Source: Rhynochetos jubatus
Lineage: Eukaryota > Chordata > Aves > Eurypygiformes > Rhynochetidae
Length of the DNA stretch: 64,000 nt
Assembly: GCA_027574665.1 (NCBI GenBank)
Contig: CM050648.1
Coordinates: forward strand, 134,416,175 to 134,480,174
Direction of reading: 5' to 3'
The position numbers were made by a program, and so were the translations under genes. Shown one piece after another: positions 33,830 through 47,200 of this stretch (position 1 is its first letter; each line of letters starts with the position of its first letter). The notes beneath the pieces are model-generated. The model was not told the origin of the DNA, did no database searches, and worked only from the letters and a program-made list of their open reading frames with translations.

Positions 33830-36800
33830 GAGACCCCCTGGCCTGCATTCACCAAGGGATGAAGATGCAGCATTTCAAGTTTCCACATGCTACTGGAACC
33901 TGCAACCACTTCCCAGCTGGAATACACCTTGTTGTAACGGCTGTCCTGCAGCTCTCTGTGCTACACAGATCAGGGCTCTTCAGCACACCTTAGGCTTCAC
34001 GGCCTCACACACCACTTCACTGTGTGTATAGCACCCATGCACCATGCATGCTGCCAGCCATCCATGACTCAGGCACCCAGTACCCACATGGGAAAGCATC
34101 CTTCTTGTGGTTGCTTCTCTTCCCAAGGTTTGAGAGCCAAAGACATGGGATGCAATTCCCATGCCAAGTATTTCCTAGATGGAGACATCTAGCACTTCTG
34201 GAGCCATTTCAGACCATGTTTGCCTGCGATGTTTCCATCATCTCTTCCTTCTGATATGGACCAGGACCACAACTATGATCTACAAATTTTTTTCACAAAT
34301 TAGGATGTTTTTGGTGGAAAAAGGCCATCACCTTCTCTTTCCAAAGGGATACCAACCATCACAATGTCAGGGTACCGTGAATGCTGTTTCTGCTGTGTGC
34401 TGAGGTCCTTGAACTCCTGTGAGACAGGTGTTTCAGGGACAGTCCAAGGAGCTGATAAGCCAGTCCGTATCCATCTCTGCATATCTGGGCAGTACTGCCA
34501 CAGGCAGCCCAATTTCCTGGGGTGGCAGAAAATGTGCAGAGCTATGCACATGTACAGCTCAGAGCTAAAGCTGAAATAGTCTTAATATACAACAACTTGG
34601 GCTACTCAGGTTAGACTGAGCTACCTTATCAGTACTCATAAACCCTACCCTCACATATTTAACAGTAGTCCTGCCTTCTCCCAAGACAGTAGAGCATTGT
34701 TCTCTGCCAGGTATGAAGGATATAAGCAAGACCTCTGTCTCCCCTTCCCATGTACCCAGAAAGCACAAGCATACTGGGCTCTGCTGTAAAATATAAACAC
34801 CGTCCCTCACACAGAGCCTGTCCTCTTCTCCCCACAAACATCCAGGAGATATAGAAAATGATTTTTTTTCTCTCCCAAAGAAACAATTTTCCCATCCCAT
34901 GCTAAGAAGCTTCCCTCTTTCATCTATGAGATTACCAGAGGGCTAAGAGGCCTTTTCTGGAAAAGCCACGTATCGGTCCCATGCAGTGGAAGGCCTCTGT
35001 TAAGCCCAGCACCAAACCTTCCTGGGCAGGTTATCAGTACTTCTTTGCTGCTGTTTGCCCCTCTTCTCTCCCCTGTATAGACATCCTGTGTCTCCCCCAG
35101 GCTCAAGTGGGGCTGTAGCACAGTGCTGACCTTCCTGGGAGTATTTATCCATGCAAACAAGGAAATAAAGAAACCAAACCAACCTCCTCAGGTCCTCAGA
35201 GGTAGGGAGGTGGCACACCACTTATACCAAAATGTGCATTTAATATCAACTGTTCACTTAGATTGGATAGAAACTGCAACCTGTCTTGAAAATAAATGTA
35301 ATGCCAATCTGGACAACAACAGAAACAACTCAGTGTGCCCTGTTGTGGCACCTTGCTGCTGTCAGACCCCTTGCAGGGCTGGATGGGCTGGTGGTTGTCA
35401 CAAGTGTGTCAGGGGTTTTGTCATGGGAGCATGACTGAGCAAGCACAAAAGTGCCTCTTGACCCTGCTCCTATTCCTACATCTGCTGCTCTGGGGTGGGG
35501 ACATGAGATGCCTCTTGGGGTCAGTTTTTCTTAGGGAGGGTTCACTCATTGCTTATTGTCACACCCGTGCCCACCTCTTGGCTGCCAGGAGTGATTTGTG
35601 ATGTGGTGGGTTATTTTTTCTGATAACAGATATTTCTGCTAGGAAAAGAAAATGGATCTAACTCCTGCCCCACAACAGCAGATAAGCTTCCATCTCTGTT
35701 TGAAATTGGGAAATTCTTTACAAGCCTAAAGCAGGTCAGCCTCATAAAAACCATGTGGAGGGAAGAAAAAAATCTCCTCCCATATCCTCTGGATAGAGAT
35801 GCAACACAGAAGAGGAGGCTTGCTTTCCCCTTGCCTGAGCTCAAGGCCAGGTTTCCCCTGAGAAGAGGCCCAATCCACCATACACTGTTTTCAGCAGCAA
35901 GACATCTCTTGCAGAAGCCCTTCCACTTGTTGTAGATAATGAAATATTTATTTGCCCAGAGACTTGGACCTCTCTCTTCCTTATTTCACATTAGTGCGCT
36001 AATCTCTGGCAGTAGAGTAAGTCTCTCTCCCCCCTCGCACGTGTGCAAGCGCTCTGTTCCTCTGGTTCAATGGATATTCATTTTTCATATAAAGTAGACT
36101 AACTGGAAGACCAGAGTATCTGATTACCTGGGGGCAGAGCATGATGCTAGGCAAAGTGCAGCAAGCAGGCAAAGAGTTTAAAAGGTGGTCCCCACTTCTC
36201 CTTTTAAATGGTGTGGTTGCCACAGAGTAAAATGGGATACCTGGATGTCTTAGCGGTTGTCTTAGACCCAAATAGAGCGGGCATGTACATAGTTGTACAA
36301 GTAGATGTAAAATGTAACTCTCCTCCTCTGAAAGGACTTCCTCTAGTGTAAAGTTTACTCTTCTGATGGCGCTAACCAAATAGCCACATTTGGTTACTAT
36401 CCAATCTTTTTCCTTAAAAATGGCATGGAGTTTAGGGATGATGAATACCCAAAGGCACAACTGCTTCCTTGTCTCTCTGGGCTTACATGATGTCCTTCTT
36501 CAAAACAGGAACTTCTAGCACATTTTTCGTTCCAACACAGACCTCTGTCCGGGGTATTGCAGGGTTTTTTTGTCTGAGAATTTCTGTCATTGAATTCTTG
36601 AGCCCAACATTGTCACAAAGAGAAGTTCTCAAAGACCCTTCTGAAATTGCTCTGCATTTTGGACTTGGAAATAAACCGATATCTCAACTGTATTGTGAAT
36701 GCTGTGTTCTGCTTCATACCCAATAATCTTAGAAAGTCTCAGAGGACCACTTACGTGAGTGGACAATTAGTGATGCAGGCAAGAAGGCCACAGTTTGTCC

Positions 36801-38840
36801 CCTAGACAATCTTTTGAACTTTCACAGAGGACAACTCCCACCCCTTATCCCTCTCCCCCAAAGAAATCAGCCATTGTAACTACCTCGAAAGTTGGCTGTA
36901 CCTAGAATGCTACTGAGAGCATTTTTCCAACATTGCAAAAAAAATTGTCATGACAACATATTATTAATAACTAAACCTGCTGCTGTTCTTCCTCTGTGGC
37001 ACCAAAATGCTAGAAACTACTTAAAGCAGGAAAGATAATAATCTGTTTAATAAACATGTTTGATTGTAAAAGACAGTGCTTCTAAAGCTTTTCTAGTTGA
37101 AGAATCACCTAATCTATATTAAAAACAAAGAACAACAGGGGAAATCTGAGAACTTTTGGAAATCAGGTTCATTTATTTTTGTTGAACGTTGTTATTTGGT
37201 TATTTGTGAATGAGAGAAAGCAGATATTAAAGAATTTATGTTTATTTTTTTGTAGTATGCCTACCGTATACCTCTGACCGGGGTGGACCAGGGAGTTGGC
37301 TCCTGGGCCAGATAGTGAAGACTGTGTGGCTTGGTGACAGGATGCTTCAGCAATGGGAATTATGGGTTCTTTTTGCCTGGGTTACTGTTTCTAACACGGC
37401 CCTGGTTTGGAACTGCACACCTCTTACGGCTGCTCTCAACAAGCTGATTGCTGTCTCAGACATGACCAACACCAGGATTGGCTCAGTTAGGGCTCTACAA
37501 ACCAGTATGGCTGTAAGGTGCTTATTTTCAGTGTAGACCAGCAAAGCCATGACTATGGTTAATGACTGACCACCTATGCAAATCTCACCTAATCTTGGTC
37601 TCTGCACCAGGAAGTGTGCTGATGGCCACCTGTGGCTGCAACCTCTAACGTACACAGGACACGAGGGCACTACCTCCTGTGTAAGCATCCCTGTTGCTAA
37701 CTGTAGTAGCTGTAACAGGCAGGCTGGGGCTTATGCAGAGAGGGGCTCTTCTCCCCACATCAGGCATCCTTTCAGAACAGAACTGAAGCCAGCTGGCAGG
37801 GTGTGAGACAGCAGTTTGCAGAGTTATCGTTCAACCTGCACCTATGTTGTGACTGAATATATGGCCCCAGGTCTACAGAGAACAACACACAGCCTTTCTT
37901 TAAAAAATATGTTATATTGGAAAGCATTTAGTGTACTACAAAGACAGTAACTGGGTGTGTCTGTTGAAACTCTGAGTCATTTCTCAAGTCCACTCCAAAG
38001 CCAAGTCATTTGAGTCCTAACGGGCAAAGGAGCAGTTAAGCAATTATACAGCACTTCAGTCCACACTGCTGATAAAAGGTTGTTGTCAAAGCTCAGAGAA
38101 CTGGCCATCCCCATTTTGATATTAATCCACAGGGCTAAGGTTTTAATTCACACCCTTGTCAATTTTGCTGCAATAGGATGTAAAATAAAATCGGATACGG
38201 ATTCATTCCAGTCAACCCAAGTTATAATTATTGGTCAAAAGTCACAACGCCAGACACATTTATTGTTAGTTATCTCAGTAATCTTTAACCTTCCATGGCA
38301 AAAGATCTCCAAAGGGAAATAGAAAACAAACAAGGGTTGGGCATTAAAACATAATGACTCAACTGAACCTGCACTAGCTCAAGGCACTATTTTCTCTTCT
38401 TTTGTTTTAAATGTCCTTCCAAGGTTGTACAGCAAGATTGACATCTGTATCAGGACACAAGAGGTGTTAGCTTAATAACGATCTTGTTCATGGAGCATCT
38501 GTGAAAGCATTAGGTTCTCTGAAATTCGTGGGTCCGGTCAGTCAAAACCAAAAGCATCCCCTACCGCTGCGTGATAACTTCACACGTTGCTTAAAAGTCT
38601 GGTTTGAACTGACGATGCTCGTTAAACTCTATGCATAAGTTGCAGCCTCTTTGTTAGGTACTGAAAGGGTAGATACTTCAGATACCGTGCAAAAAGCTCT
38701 GAAAAATTGCATATCACTGTGCTGAATTCATATGCCACTTGATATTATGTGCACCAGAGCACATGAGGTATGTCCAGAGAGAGATCACTCACCTCTTCTT
38801 TAAATATGCAAACTGAATCATGAAATGTCATTGGCGCAAA
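33830..38840. other. Gene-desert stretch
   Basis: No exon is supported. The segment at about 38090-38290 is AT-rich with TCAATTTTGCTGCAATAG and retained CpGs (AATCGG, ATACGG) and could be conserved. No recognisable mobile element was found. Confidence 0.4.
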
Positions 38841-38844
38841 CCGA

Positions 38845-38965
38845 ACTAGACAGCACTTCTGCAAGCAAGGCAGATGAGCTTGAGTGTGAAGCTCTAAGGA
38901 GGCCTGGGTTCAAACCTGAGCACTGACCTTCTGTTTGACCACTCAGATAATCTTTGCAATGTGAT
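38845..38965 (+). repeat. Old MIR/tRNA-derived SINE fragment
   Basis: A perfect RNA polymerase III B-box, GGTTCAAACC, lies at 38907-38916. It is preceded by GAAGCTCT...GAGGCCTG and followed by CTGTTTGACC, which together parallel the tRNA-like head and body of MIR/CORE-SINEs. The copy is diverged and its ends are unclear. Confidence 0.5.
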
Positions 38966-41146
38966 GTGAGATCTTGGCGTGAGGGATGGCGGAAGAGCAA
39001 GGTGATACAAACTTTTGCTGATCCATGGTGTCTCTGAACACAGTGCTGAAAAAAAGAGCTGTGGGAAACTACGGTTTCATTTCACAGGGCTTCATTTCAC
39101 TGTAGTCTACATCCCCATGTTTCATTTTGACTTTTGTGGTTCAAAAATTACAGCTTTGGTCCTAACGCTGTGACAATCAGTGGGATTAGTGAGATACTTT
39201 CAAGTAAGATGTTCAAGACTGTGGCTCACAGATTTGCAGGAACTGAGAGAATGTTAGTTGGCTGTTGGTTTTGTTGCCTTTTTTTTTTTTTTTTTTTTCT
39301 TGGAATGAATCACCTACTTTCACCTGGTTTTGAATTGACACCATAAGAGAGTACTTTTGGCAGTTTCTTTAATCCAAACCTGTGAGTCCTCCTAGCTCCT
39401 AAACACTGTGGAAATAGTTTTAGAAATTCAGGCAGATTAGAGAGAGGAAGAGAGAAAAGGAGCACGCAAGGGAAAGAAAGAGAGAAATTTCTCAAAGGGC
39501 TAGCAAATCTCAGTAACCTTTTGACAAACGTGGTCTGAGTTCCAAGTTTGCGATGAAACCCGAAGCCAGGCAGGTTTCTTGTGATTTGGGGCTCTGCTAT
39601 GAACATTTTGCACAGCTCTAGCTAAAAGGATCTGTCCTGCTGTGCTGCACTCTGTGCCCTGTGTGCAGTGCGTTTGTCACTGTGCAGAACAGAGGAGGGG
39701 AGTACAGATCAAAGGCAGCAGAGAAAGATGGGCTCAGCAGCATCCGAGGATCAAGGTGCCCCTTAAAGTTCTCGTGTTTTTCTGTTTGTTGTTAAATATT
39801 TTTATTTGGGGGCATATGTGGGGGGAGATGTGGAGAGGAATCTGCAGCCCTCTAGTTCTGTGTTTTGCTGGTCTTTACTGTCCTTCGCACACTGAGCCTT
39901 CTCATCAGTTAATGCCCCAGCACCTATATAGAAGTACATTTGTGATCTTCACATACAGGAAATCAATCTGATTCCTCTCTGGATAAAACCTTGACTTCTA
40001 GAGCAGGCCTGCTCTAGAAGCCCGTTTCCAAAGCAGTGTTTGTGATGCTGCAAAGGAAGGATTTGGATTAATTTCTGTTGCCCTGCTATGTGCAGAGATC
40101 TTCAGGCAATCAGAAATAGTGCCTGCAAATCTCCCTACAATTTTGACAGTAGCTGTGAGGTTCAGTCGTACACAACACATCCTCCTTCTAGTCTCATTGC
40201 TCTTCGAACAGTGCAGGGCACATCTTCTGTTTGCATTATGCTTAATTCATAGAGTCAGCATTTGGCATTGTTTGTAAGTCTATCATTATCTTTGTTCATA
40301 TTGACATCAAAAGCTTCCCTTCATGTGTGTGTCTGTGAGCTCGGTGGAGCCTCTATCAATCAATCAAGCAAGCAGGCAATCAATCAACATGCAAGTATCT
40401 GAAGCTGCTAAATACAACAAGAGAGCATGTCAGGCAGATACCTGGCTTCTAATTAGGACTAGGTATTATTCTAATTTCTCTGACTTGTTCTGTACTTCCT
40501 AGGACCTGGGGAAGTACTTTGTCATTAACATGTCAATAAAGCAATACAAATGAGGCTGGAGGGAAATATCAGCTCCCAGCACCACAATGTCAGCTCTGGT
40601 CTCTGATGCATTCTTTTGCTGGGGGGCGGGAAGGGGGGATGCACTTTCAGATGTAGTTGATCAAAGAAATATCATATACAATAGATTTTCTTTTCTTCAC
40701 TCTAGTGGCTGGGTGGCCCATTGCGATTGATTGAATTTTATGAATTAAGTGAATAAGTGAACACACAATGACAAGGAAGTTGTGTTACAAAAGCTAGGAT
40801 GCCAGCTTCTGCATCCCCTAAGCTGGTGTCAGCTGGGAATAATTCCACTGACAGCAATGGAGTTAGACTAGATTTCTTCTGAGGCAGCTTGGATTTGGCC
40901 TGCCTTGTTTTTTGATGGCTGTAATTTAGTTTAATTATTTATGCTAGCCCTTTATGCCATCCTTTAAATGTACTGTGATATATTTTCTCAAGGTAGAGAA
41001 AATTTAGTAATATAGGTCATTACTGCAACATTAACACAATTAAGTCTTTGGAGAGAAGAGACACCACTGATGATGGTGTGAAAATGATGAGGTATGTAGA
41101 TTAACATAATGTAAGATAAAAACATTCACCTGGAAAAGCAGGAAAT
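38966..41146. other. Gene-desert stretch
   Basis: No exon is supported. A poly-T tract lies at about 39279-39298, a purine-rich stretch at about 39430-39490, a perfect palindrome at 39995-40020, and an ATCA/AGCA tetranucleotide stretch at about 40355-40390. The AT-rich segment 40920-41050 may be conserved. Confidence 0.4.
39995..40020. repeat. Perfect 26-base palindrome without spacer
   Basis: The left half CTTCTAGAGCAGG is followed immediately by its exact reverse complement, centred on AGGCCT. Flanking bases do not extend the match. Unlike TA-type palindromes it has mixed composition, so chance or simple-repeat origin is less likely. Confidence 0.95.
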
Positions 41147-41206
41147 ATCCAACAATTCCTTTTAATATCCAACAATTCCTTTTAACATCCAACAATTCCT
41201 TTTAAC
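41147..41206. repeat. Tandem repeat, three 20-base units
   Basis: Three consecutive copies of a unit beginning ATCCAACAATTCC and ending TTTTAAT or TTTTAAC. They differ at one position, so the expansion is recent. Confidence 0.95.
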
Positions 41207-44200
41207 ATCTAATGTTATTTGGAAATATCAAAAACATCTTATTTATTTTTTCCTTATCTGATATTTACAAAATAGAACACAAAAAAGAAAGAAAGTTTAG
41301 GGATTCTGCCTGGAATTAATAATATTCCTCTAAAAATTCTTCCCATGTCAATGTACTTTCCCTTGTCCCTGAAAATTTCTCCACCACATAGATGACAATG
41401 AAAAAAAGAGCAAAATAATATGAGAAATAATAACTTTGGCGACTGTGGAGCCTGGGTAAGTAAAATTATTTTGCTTAGTAATTTATAAATCTTTATTCTT
41501 AGGTGGTTGCATAACGCCAATAACTTTAAGGAAGAGCTGTTCTGTTCATGAGATTTAGGGATTGTTTAATGCATGAATGAACTGCTGCCATCTTCTGACT
41601 TTTCTGAGTTCTGCAAATTAAAACGACAATTTTCTACTGTGATCAAGTGCCCTGGGGAAAATACTTGTAGTGTTAGAATTTGGAGGCATCAAGGGCTTTT
41701 AAAGTAATTTTTAAAGATGATGAAGTGCTTTGGGTGTCTTCTACACTTATATAAAGGAAGACTAAAATTGGGGTACATTGGTAGGTTACACTGAAGAGAA
41801 GCAAATGAGAACACGTTCATCATTGCCTGAAAAATGTTCCTTATCACAAAGTTAGAGCCTAATTTGCCTCTCTACAGCCATATGGACAACTCTGCCAAAC
41901 CGCTGGGCAATGCCCATGTGTAAATGGGGTGAAAGCATGACTTAATGAGCTGGAGGTGATACTGAGATTGGAATATCATTTGATAATGCAAGCTCTAAGG
42001 GAAGGCTCATACTTTACCCTTTGGGAGAAAAAAAAAAAAGAGGAAATAAAATGTTTGGCTGAGAATAGCCTTGAATATAAGCAACTCAGTTTCAAATTTT
42101 GTCACGTGATTCTTCATCTTTACAAGAGGCCAAGCTGGAATCTCAGCTCTGAGCATCCACAGCCTCGGGTGCATTGGAAATGAAGAGCCGAATTCTGCAG
42201 TTTGAGCCCTTTTGAATATCAGTGCCTTTCTTGTTGTTGTTGGTTCAGGGTTTGGTTTTTTTTTTTTTTGATGCAGTGTTTGCTTATAAAACCTGGATAT
42301 ATAATCCTATTCATTTATCTATCAGCCTCTCATCTACCATCAGGGGACTTCAGGGCTCTGCTAGATTTGATAGCTATTGGTGAGAAAAACCCCACATTAT
42401 GTGTTACTTTAAGTGAATTGCAGCTACGGCCCGGCATATTAGCTGGTTTTGGATTTCCTTGTCCTTCTGAGTGAACGCTGCTTAGGCAGGATCGCTTGAA
42501 GAAAGGCTCTGGACTGAGTCTGAAGACTGGCTATTCACATGCTTCAGGAGGAGATGTGAGGATATGCCTGTGGCAAAAAAGGGTTTTGAGAAAGAAACTT
42601 TAGGTCCAATGGTAGGATATTTTTGGCTGCCACCTCTCAGTTGTGCTCCGCACCAGGTGTTCCCAATGTTTAATGCTGATTTTGGAGAGGTCTCTGCACT
42701 CAGCCCATAGGTCTGACTATCTGGACACTGATTTTGCTGCCTGATGGGCTAAGCCCCTGCTATCACACCACACCACTGGAGGCACCCAGACAGGACAAGC
42801 ACATCCTGCAAGTGGTCATCCTAATTTGGGAAGCATCCATTTAAAGAAAGTTCCCCTGGAGCTCAACAAGTGTCCAAAAGGGGACTGCTTTGGATAATTC
42901 AATAAAACCAGAAATTCACTGGGACTGTGCACATAGTCATAAGGAGATAATTACATGTCAAGAATCACAGGTACAAACATTACCTGGTCAGAGAGCCTTC
43001 TCCTACTTCCCAGGAGGCATACCTCTGCCCTTTTTAATTTCTTTGGCTCTGAGGAAGAACAAAATAACAAAGTACATTCTGATCTGCAAACCAGTAAGAC
43101 AGTCAAAAGACATACCATATCTCTTTCCCATGCACTCCTTTCCTCTCTAGCAGCTGCCCAAATCATACAGAGAAGACGTGGCTTTCAATGGGACTCTCAT
43201 ACCCACCCTGGTGCATATTCCCGGGTGGGGTGGGGTCGAAATGGAAGATTCCTTTTGCCATGTGAATAAGTAGGTAGACCAGGCACCAGAGCAGGTACAG
43301 AACAGCAGATACACAATGGTACTTCTGTCAAGGCAGGGAAAAACCCCAGGAAGACAGTGCCTCTGAGTGTGGAGCTTTTCACAGTCACAACCACAGGCTG
43401 CTCCTTGCTCTGATGATGTAGCAAAGCCCCAAAGCCTCCTGAGATGCATCTCCACTCCCAGCAGCATCTGTCCCTGTCAGACCAGACCTGATTCAACATC
43501 TCAGTTACCCACCCTACCCTTTGCCCTTCTCTTCAGTTAAAAAAGAGCAAAGCACTCTTGTGCCTTCCTGCGGGTGGCTAGGAGCCCCTGGAGGCATGGT
43601 GACCCGCTCTCACCCTGGCAGCTTGCACCATCATGCCTACACAGTATTTACAGCTCTCCTGTGCCAGCCCCACTGCCAGCTGTGAGAGTGCCAACATACT
43701 TCCTTTCTATTGCCTGTGGAGAGCCACGAGACGAGAAGGCTTCTGCCTGTGTGCTGAACCAGTGTTGGCTTATGAAGCATATTTACCATCCAAAGGCCAG
43801 CTGTGCTCTGTTCCATCCCTGAAATCTTGAGCCGGTGAATAAAATGAATGAAATGTAAGCCCTGCTTTATTAGCTTCTTTTATGTAGTCACCTCGGGCTG
43901 CACAGGTGTGCTAGGAGCTGCTGGGATGTTAGATGTATGCGCTCAGTACGTGGTTAAACGATGCGGAGGCATTTAATCTCAGAAGAACCCGACGAGGGAG
44001 AGAGGGAAGAGCTCCCCAGGGCCAGGCTGCAAGTCCATTTACCTGTTCAGAGAGACCGTTGACCTGAGGCTTTAGGAGGTATAAGGCTGAAATATTGACC
44101 GCTTGTGACTGCCAAAAATATGCTCGACTTAGCCCTGGCTAAACTCCAGGGTGGGTAAATATATTTTATAAATTCACATTCTTTCAATATGTTCCAAAAG

Positions 44201-47200
44201 AACATACTATCTTCTTCTTTCTGTCTTAAACGATTAGCCGTTCTTCCTGAAAAACCTGTACTCTCCTGTCCCAGGGACGCCTGCAGCTTTTCTTTTGCTG
44301 TTTGGAAAGACCTTCCAAATACCTTAGCAGGTTTCCATATTATCTTTGGTTAGAAAAGGTGTTTCTGCCATGTTATAAATCCTAACCCCAAGAGTCCTGA
44401 GGAGAATTTTGTGTTATTAGATGATCCTGGTAAGGGATGAAAGTGACAGTTTTTCCATATGCTGTTTTTCCTCCCCTCTCTTGTGCTATTAAACTGGTGA
44501 TACAACTTTTTGTCATTCTCCCCAGGAACATGCACTACTGCAGTCATTTCCGCTGCTTTGAAAAGTGCCTTCTTGCTTGATGAGGAAAGCTTAGATTCCC
44601 TAGGACCCTCTTTCAAATTTGTTTCCACCTGCCCAAGAAATTTACCTTTTGTGATACCTCCTGCATTTATTGTTAGTGAAAGAAAAGAAACCAAGATTTT
44701 AGAAGCAAAGTACATTAAAAGTGTGTTGGTTCCCCACACCCCCCCAGCCTGATGAGTGTTTATTGCAAAATGTTTTGAACCATGCCCATTCCATTAATAT
44801 ATTGAGCCTTCCTCAAGAAACCTGGCATCTCTTGGTGATTTATAGCCCTCATTTGTAGACATGCAAACTCTGGCCTGTACGACTAAGGACTGGCTGTGCA
44901 ACCTTGCACGTTAGAGCTTCCATGCTTACAGCCTCGACCAGTGACCAGACTAAGTGAACTTGGTCACCTGAAGCCTGTGTGACACAGACCCAGGAGCCCA
45001 GGATGGTCACGGGTCTCAGTTGGGCCAGTTCAGAGGCAGATGCTGCCTAGGAGAGTGCAGTGACACATCTAAAAATTACAAAAGTCCCAGCTTTGCTTTC
45101 CTTGTTCTCATCTCCAAAAGTAATTCTGATATCAGGAAGAATTCCTTCCCTCAGTGAAGAACCCAAAATTCACCTGTTGTGCCTTCCTACCAAACTCTTA
45201 TTGTTGTTCACCCATGAGGGAAAAAATAATTCGACTTTCTCTACTAAGAATGGAAAACAGTTGGTCTTTAATCCACCTCAGAGGCAGCTGCTTTCCAAAC
45301 ATAGTAGAGTCACTGCCACATCTATCTGCAGTGTTCACCCTGAATTTCAGTGCTCAGGGTCCTGTTGTTGGAGTGGATTGCAGGAGTGAGAACCGTGACA
45401 AAGCTTCTCTGTTGCACAAACTTCCTGTCCCAGCTCCGGACTGACAGAAATTTCAGTGGGAGAAGGCGCTCTGCCCCATTGTGTTTCCAAATAGGGGTGG
45501 GAGATAAAATGGACAGAGTTTCATTTGCATAGACTTTCAGTGCAGAATTCATTTGGTGGCACTTTAGGAATGGCTATGAATAAATGCTAATTCAGAATTG
45601 TCAAAGTAGTAAAACTGGAAAATGAGGAGACATTGCATAGTGCAGCAGGAAATTTTTAAGTGTTCAATCGCTTATTCTGTTCCTTGGGAAAGTCTTTTAC
45701 TGAAGGGGAGATTAACTTACACGTGATTGAATAACCAAGGGTGAGAGATATATATATATATATCTGTGTGTATACTATAAATAAACACCTCAAAGATTAA
45801 TATGTGTTTCTTTTTCCAGAATATATTCCACAGTTGATGTCTCTTTTCACAAATCCCACCTACACCATAGTGTCACTCACTTATTTACCTCCATTTGGAA
45901 TGAATGTATCTTTGGAATATCTTCAAAAATAACTTATATAGAAAGGTGTCCAGCAGAGACAGAGTGGAGCTTAATTGTAATAATGTGGATTTGATGACTA
46001 CAACTCAATGTTAAATGTCATGGAAAGTGGAAAGGAATTCCACACTCCTAAGCACAAAGTACTTGACTAGAATTGGCTTGAACCCACATGGTGCAGCGTT
46101 GATGTTAGAAGTGTGTTGAGTCAAATTTAATTCTTATCTTTGAAATCCAGAGAAATTCAGGCTTTCTCCACTCTTACTTTCCATGGAAGTAAACAGAAGT
46201 GCACCAAGGTTCTGACTAACATATGCCTTGGACAGTTTGTTCTAGAATAAATTGAATCTGCTGTATTGCTTTTTAACTCAAGGATCTCTTCCTTTCGAAT
46301 GCTGGTAAGAGGACAGCAAAGAGGTGCATGGTGCCCTGGCAACAGAGGACCATCTTGGCTCTATCTTCCATGACTGAGCAAGAGCTCAGGCCCTCCTCAG
46401 TCCACTTTCAGTCTTACAACAGCACAAGCCAGGGAGCCCAGGGCTCCGAGATGCCAGCCAGCCTTTGTCTAGGAGGTTCAAACAGTAGTCTGGACTTTTT
46501 GGGGAGCAGTAATCTGAGAAAATAGCTGAGGCTTGACAGATCCCTTGGTGTTTAGCCAGTAGAATGGCAAAGATCCTGGAGGAATTGATGTGTTTTTGAT
46601 AACTGTGCAGTGCTGTAGAGTTTCTTACCAACTATGTTGTCTTGACTGGGCTTTTAACTAGACTCAAGCTGCAGATAATAAATTGATTTGTCAGAGTACG
46701 TGGGGGAGACTGTAAACATCAGGAGTGGTAACCTTGGACCAGCCAGCACACATGCAGTTCTCTAGCTTTGCCTGGAGTTTCACAGTCCTCTGGGTGGGCA
46801 AAGTGATCTGCTTACCAACGACCCCAAACAGATTGTGAAAAGAAACAATAGGACTGAAATGCTTTATGCACATGGGAAATAATTAAGACATTAAAATATT
46901 GTTCACTACATGTTATGTGAGAATGATTCCTCCCCCTCACTTTCCAGTGCACTGGGGAGAGACTAGCTGTAAGAGAAAGCCAATGGGGTTTTTTGTTTGG
47001 TTTTTTTTTTTTTGTTTGCTTTCAAATTGCAATCTGAAATGTTTATTTAATTAAATCCAAAGAAAAGATGTTGCATTATTGATTTCCCCATAGATGTTTC
47101 TGGTTGATACAAAGGTGGTACAAGCCTTCTGACCTCTTCAGACACCTTCCCTGTGTCATCTTCTTATATTGCTGGACACAAACGCAAGCTATGAAGTAGA

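Noticed and set aside
40355-40390. Possible CRISPR-like or phased repeat from ATCA/AGCA units
   Set aside because: It is a short imperfect tetranucleotide microsatellite with no spacers.
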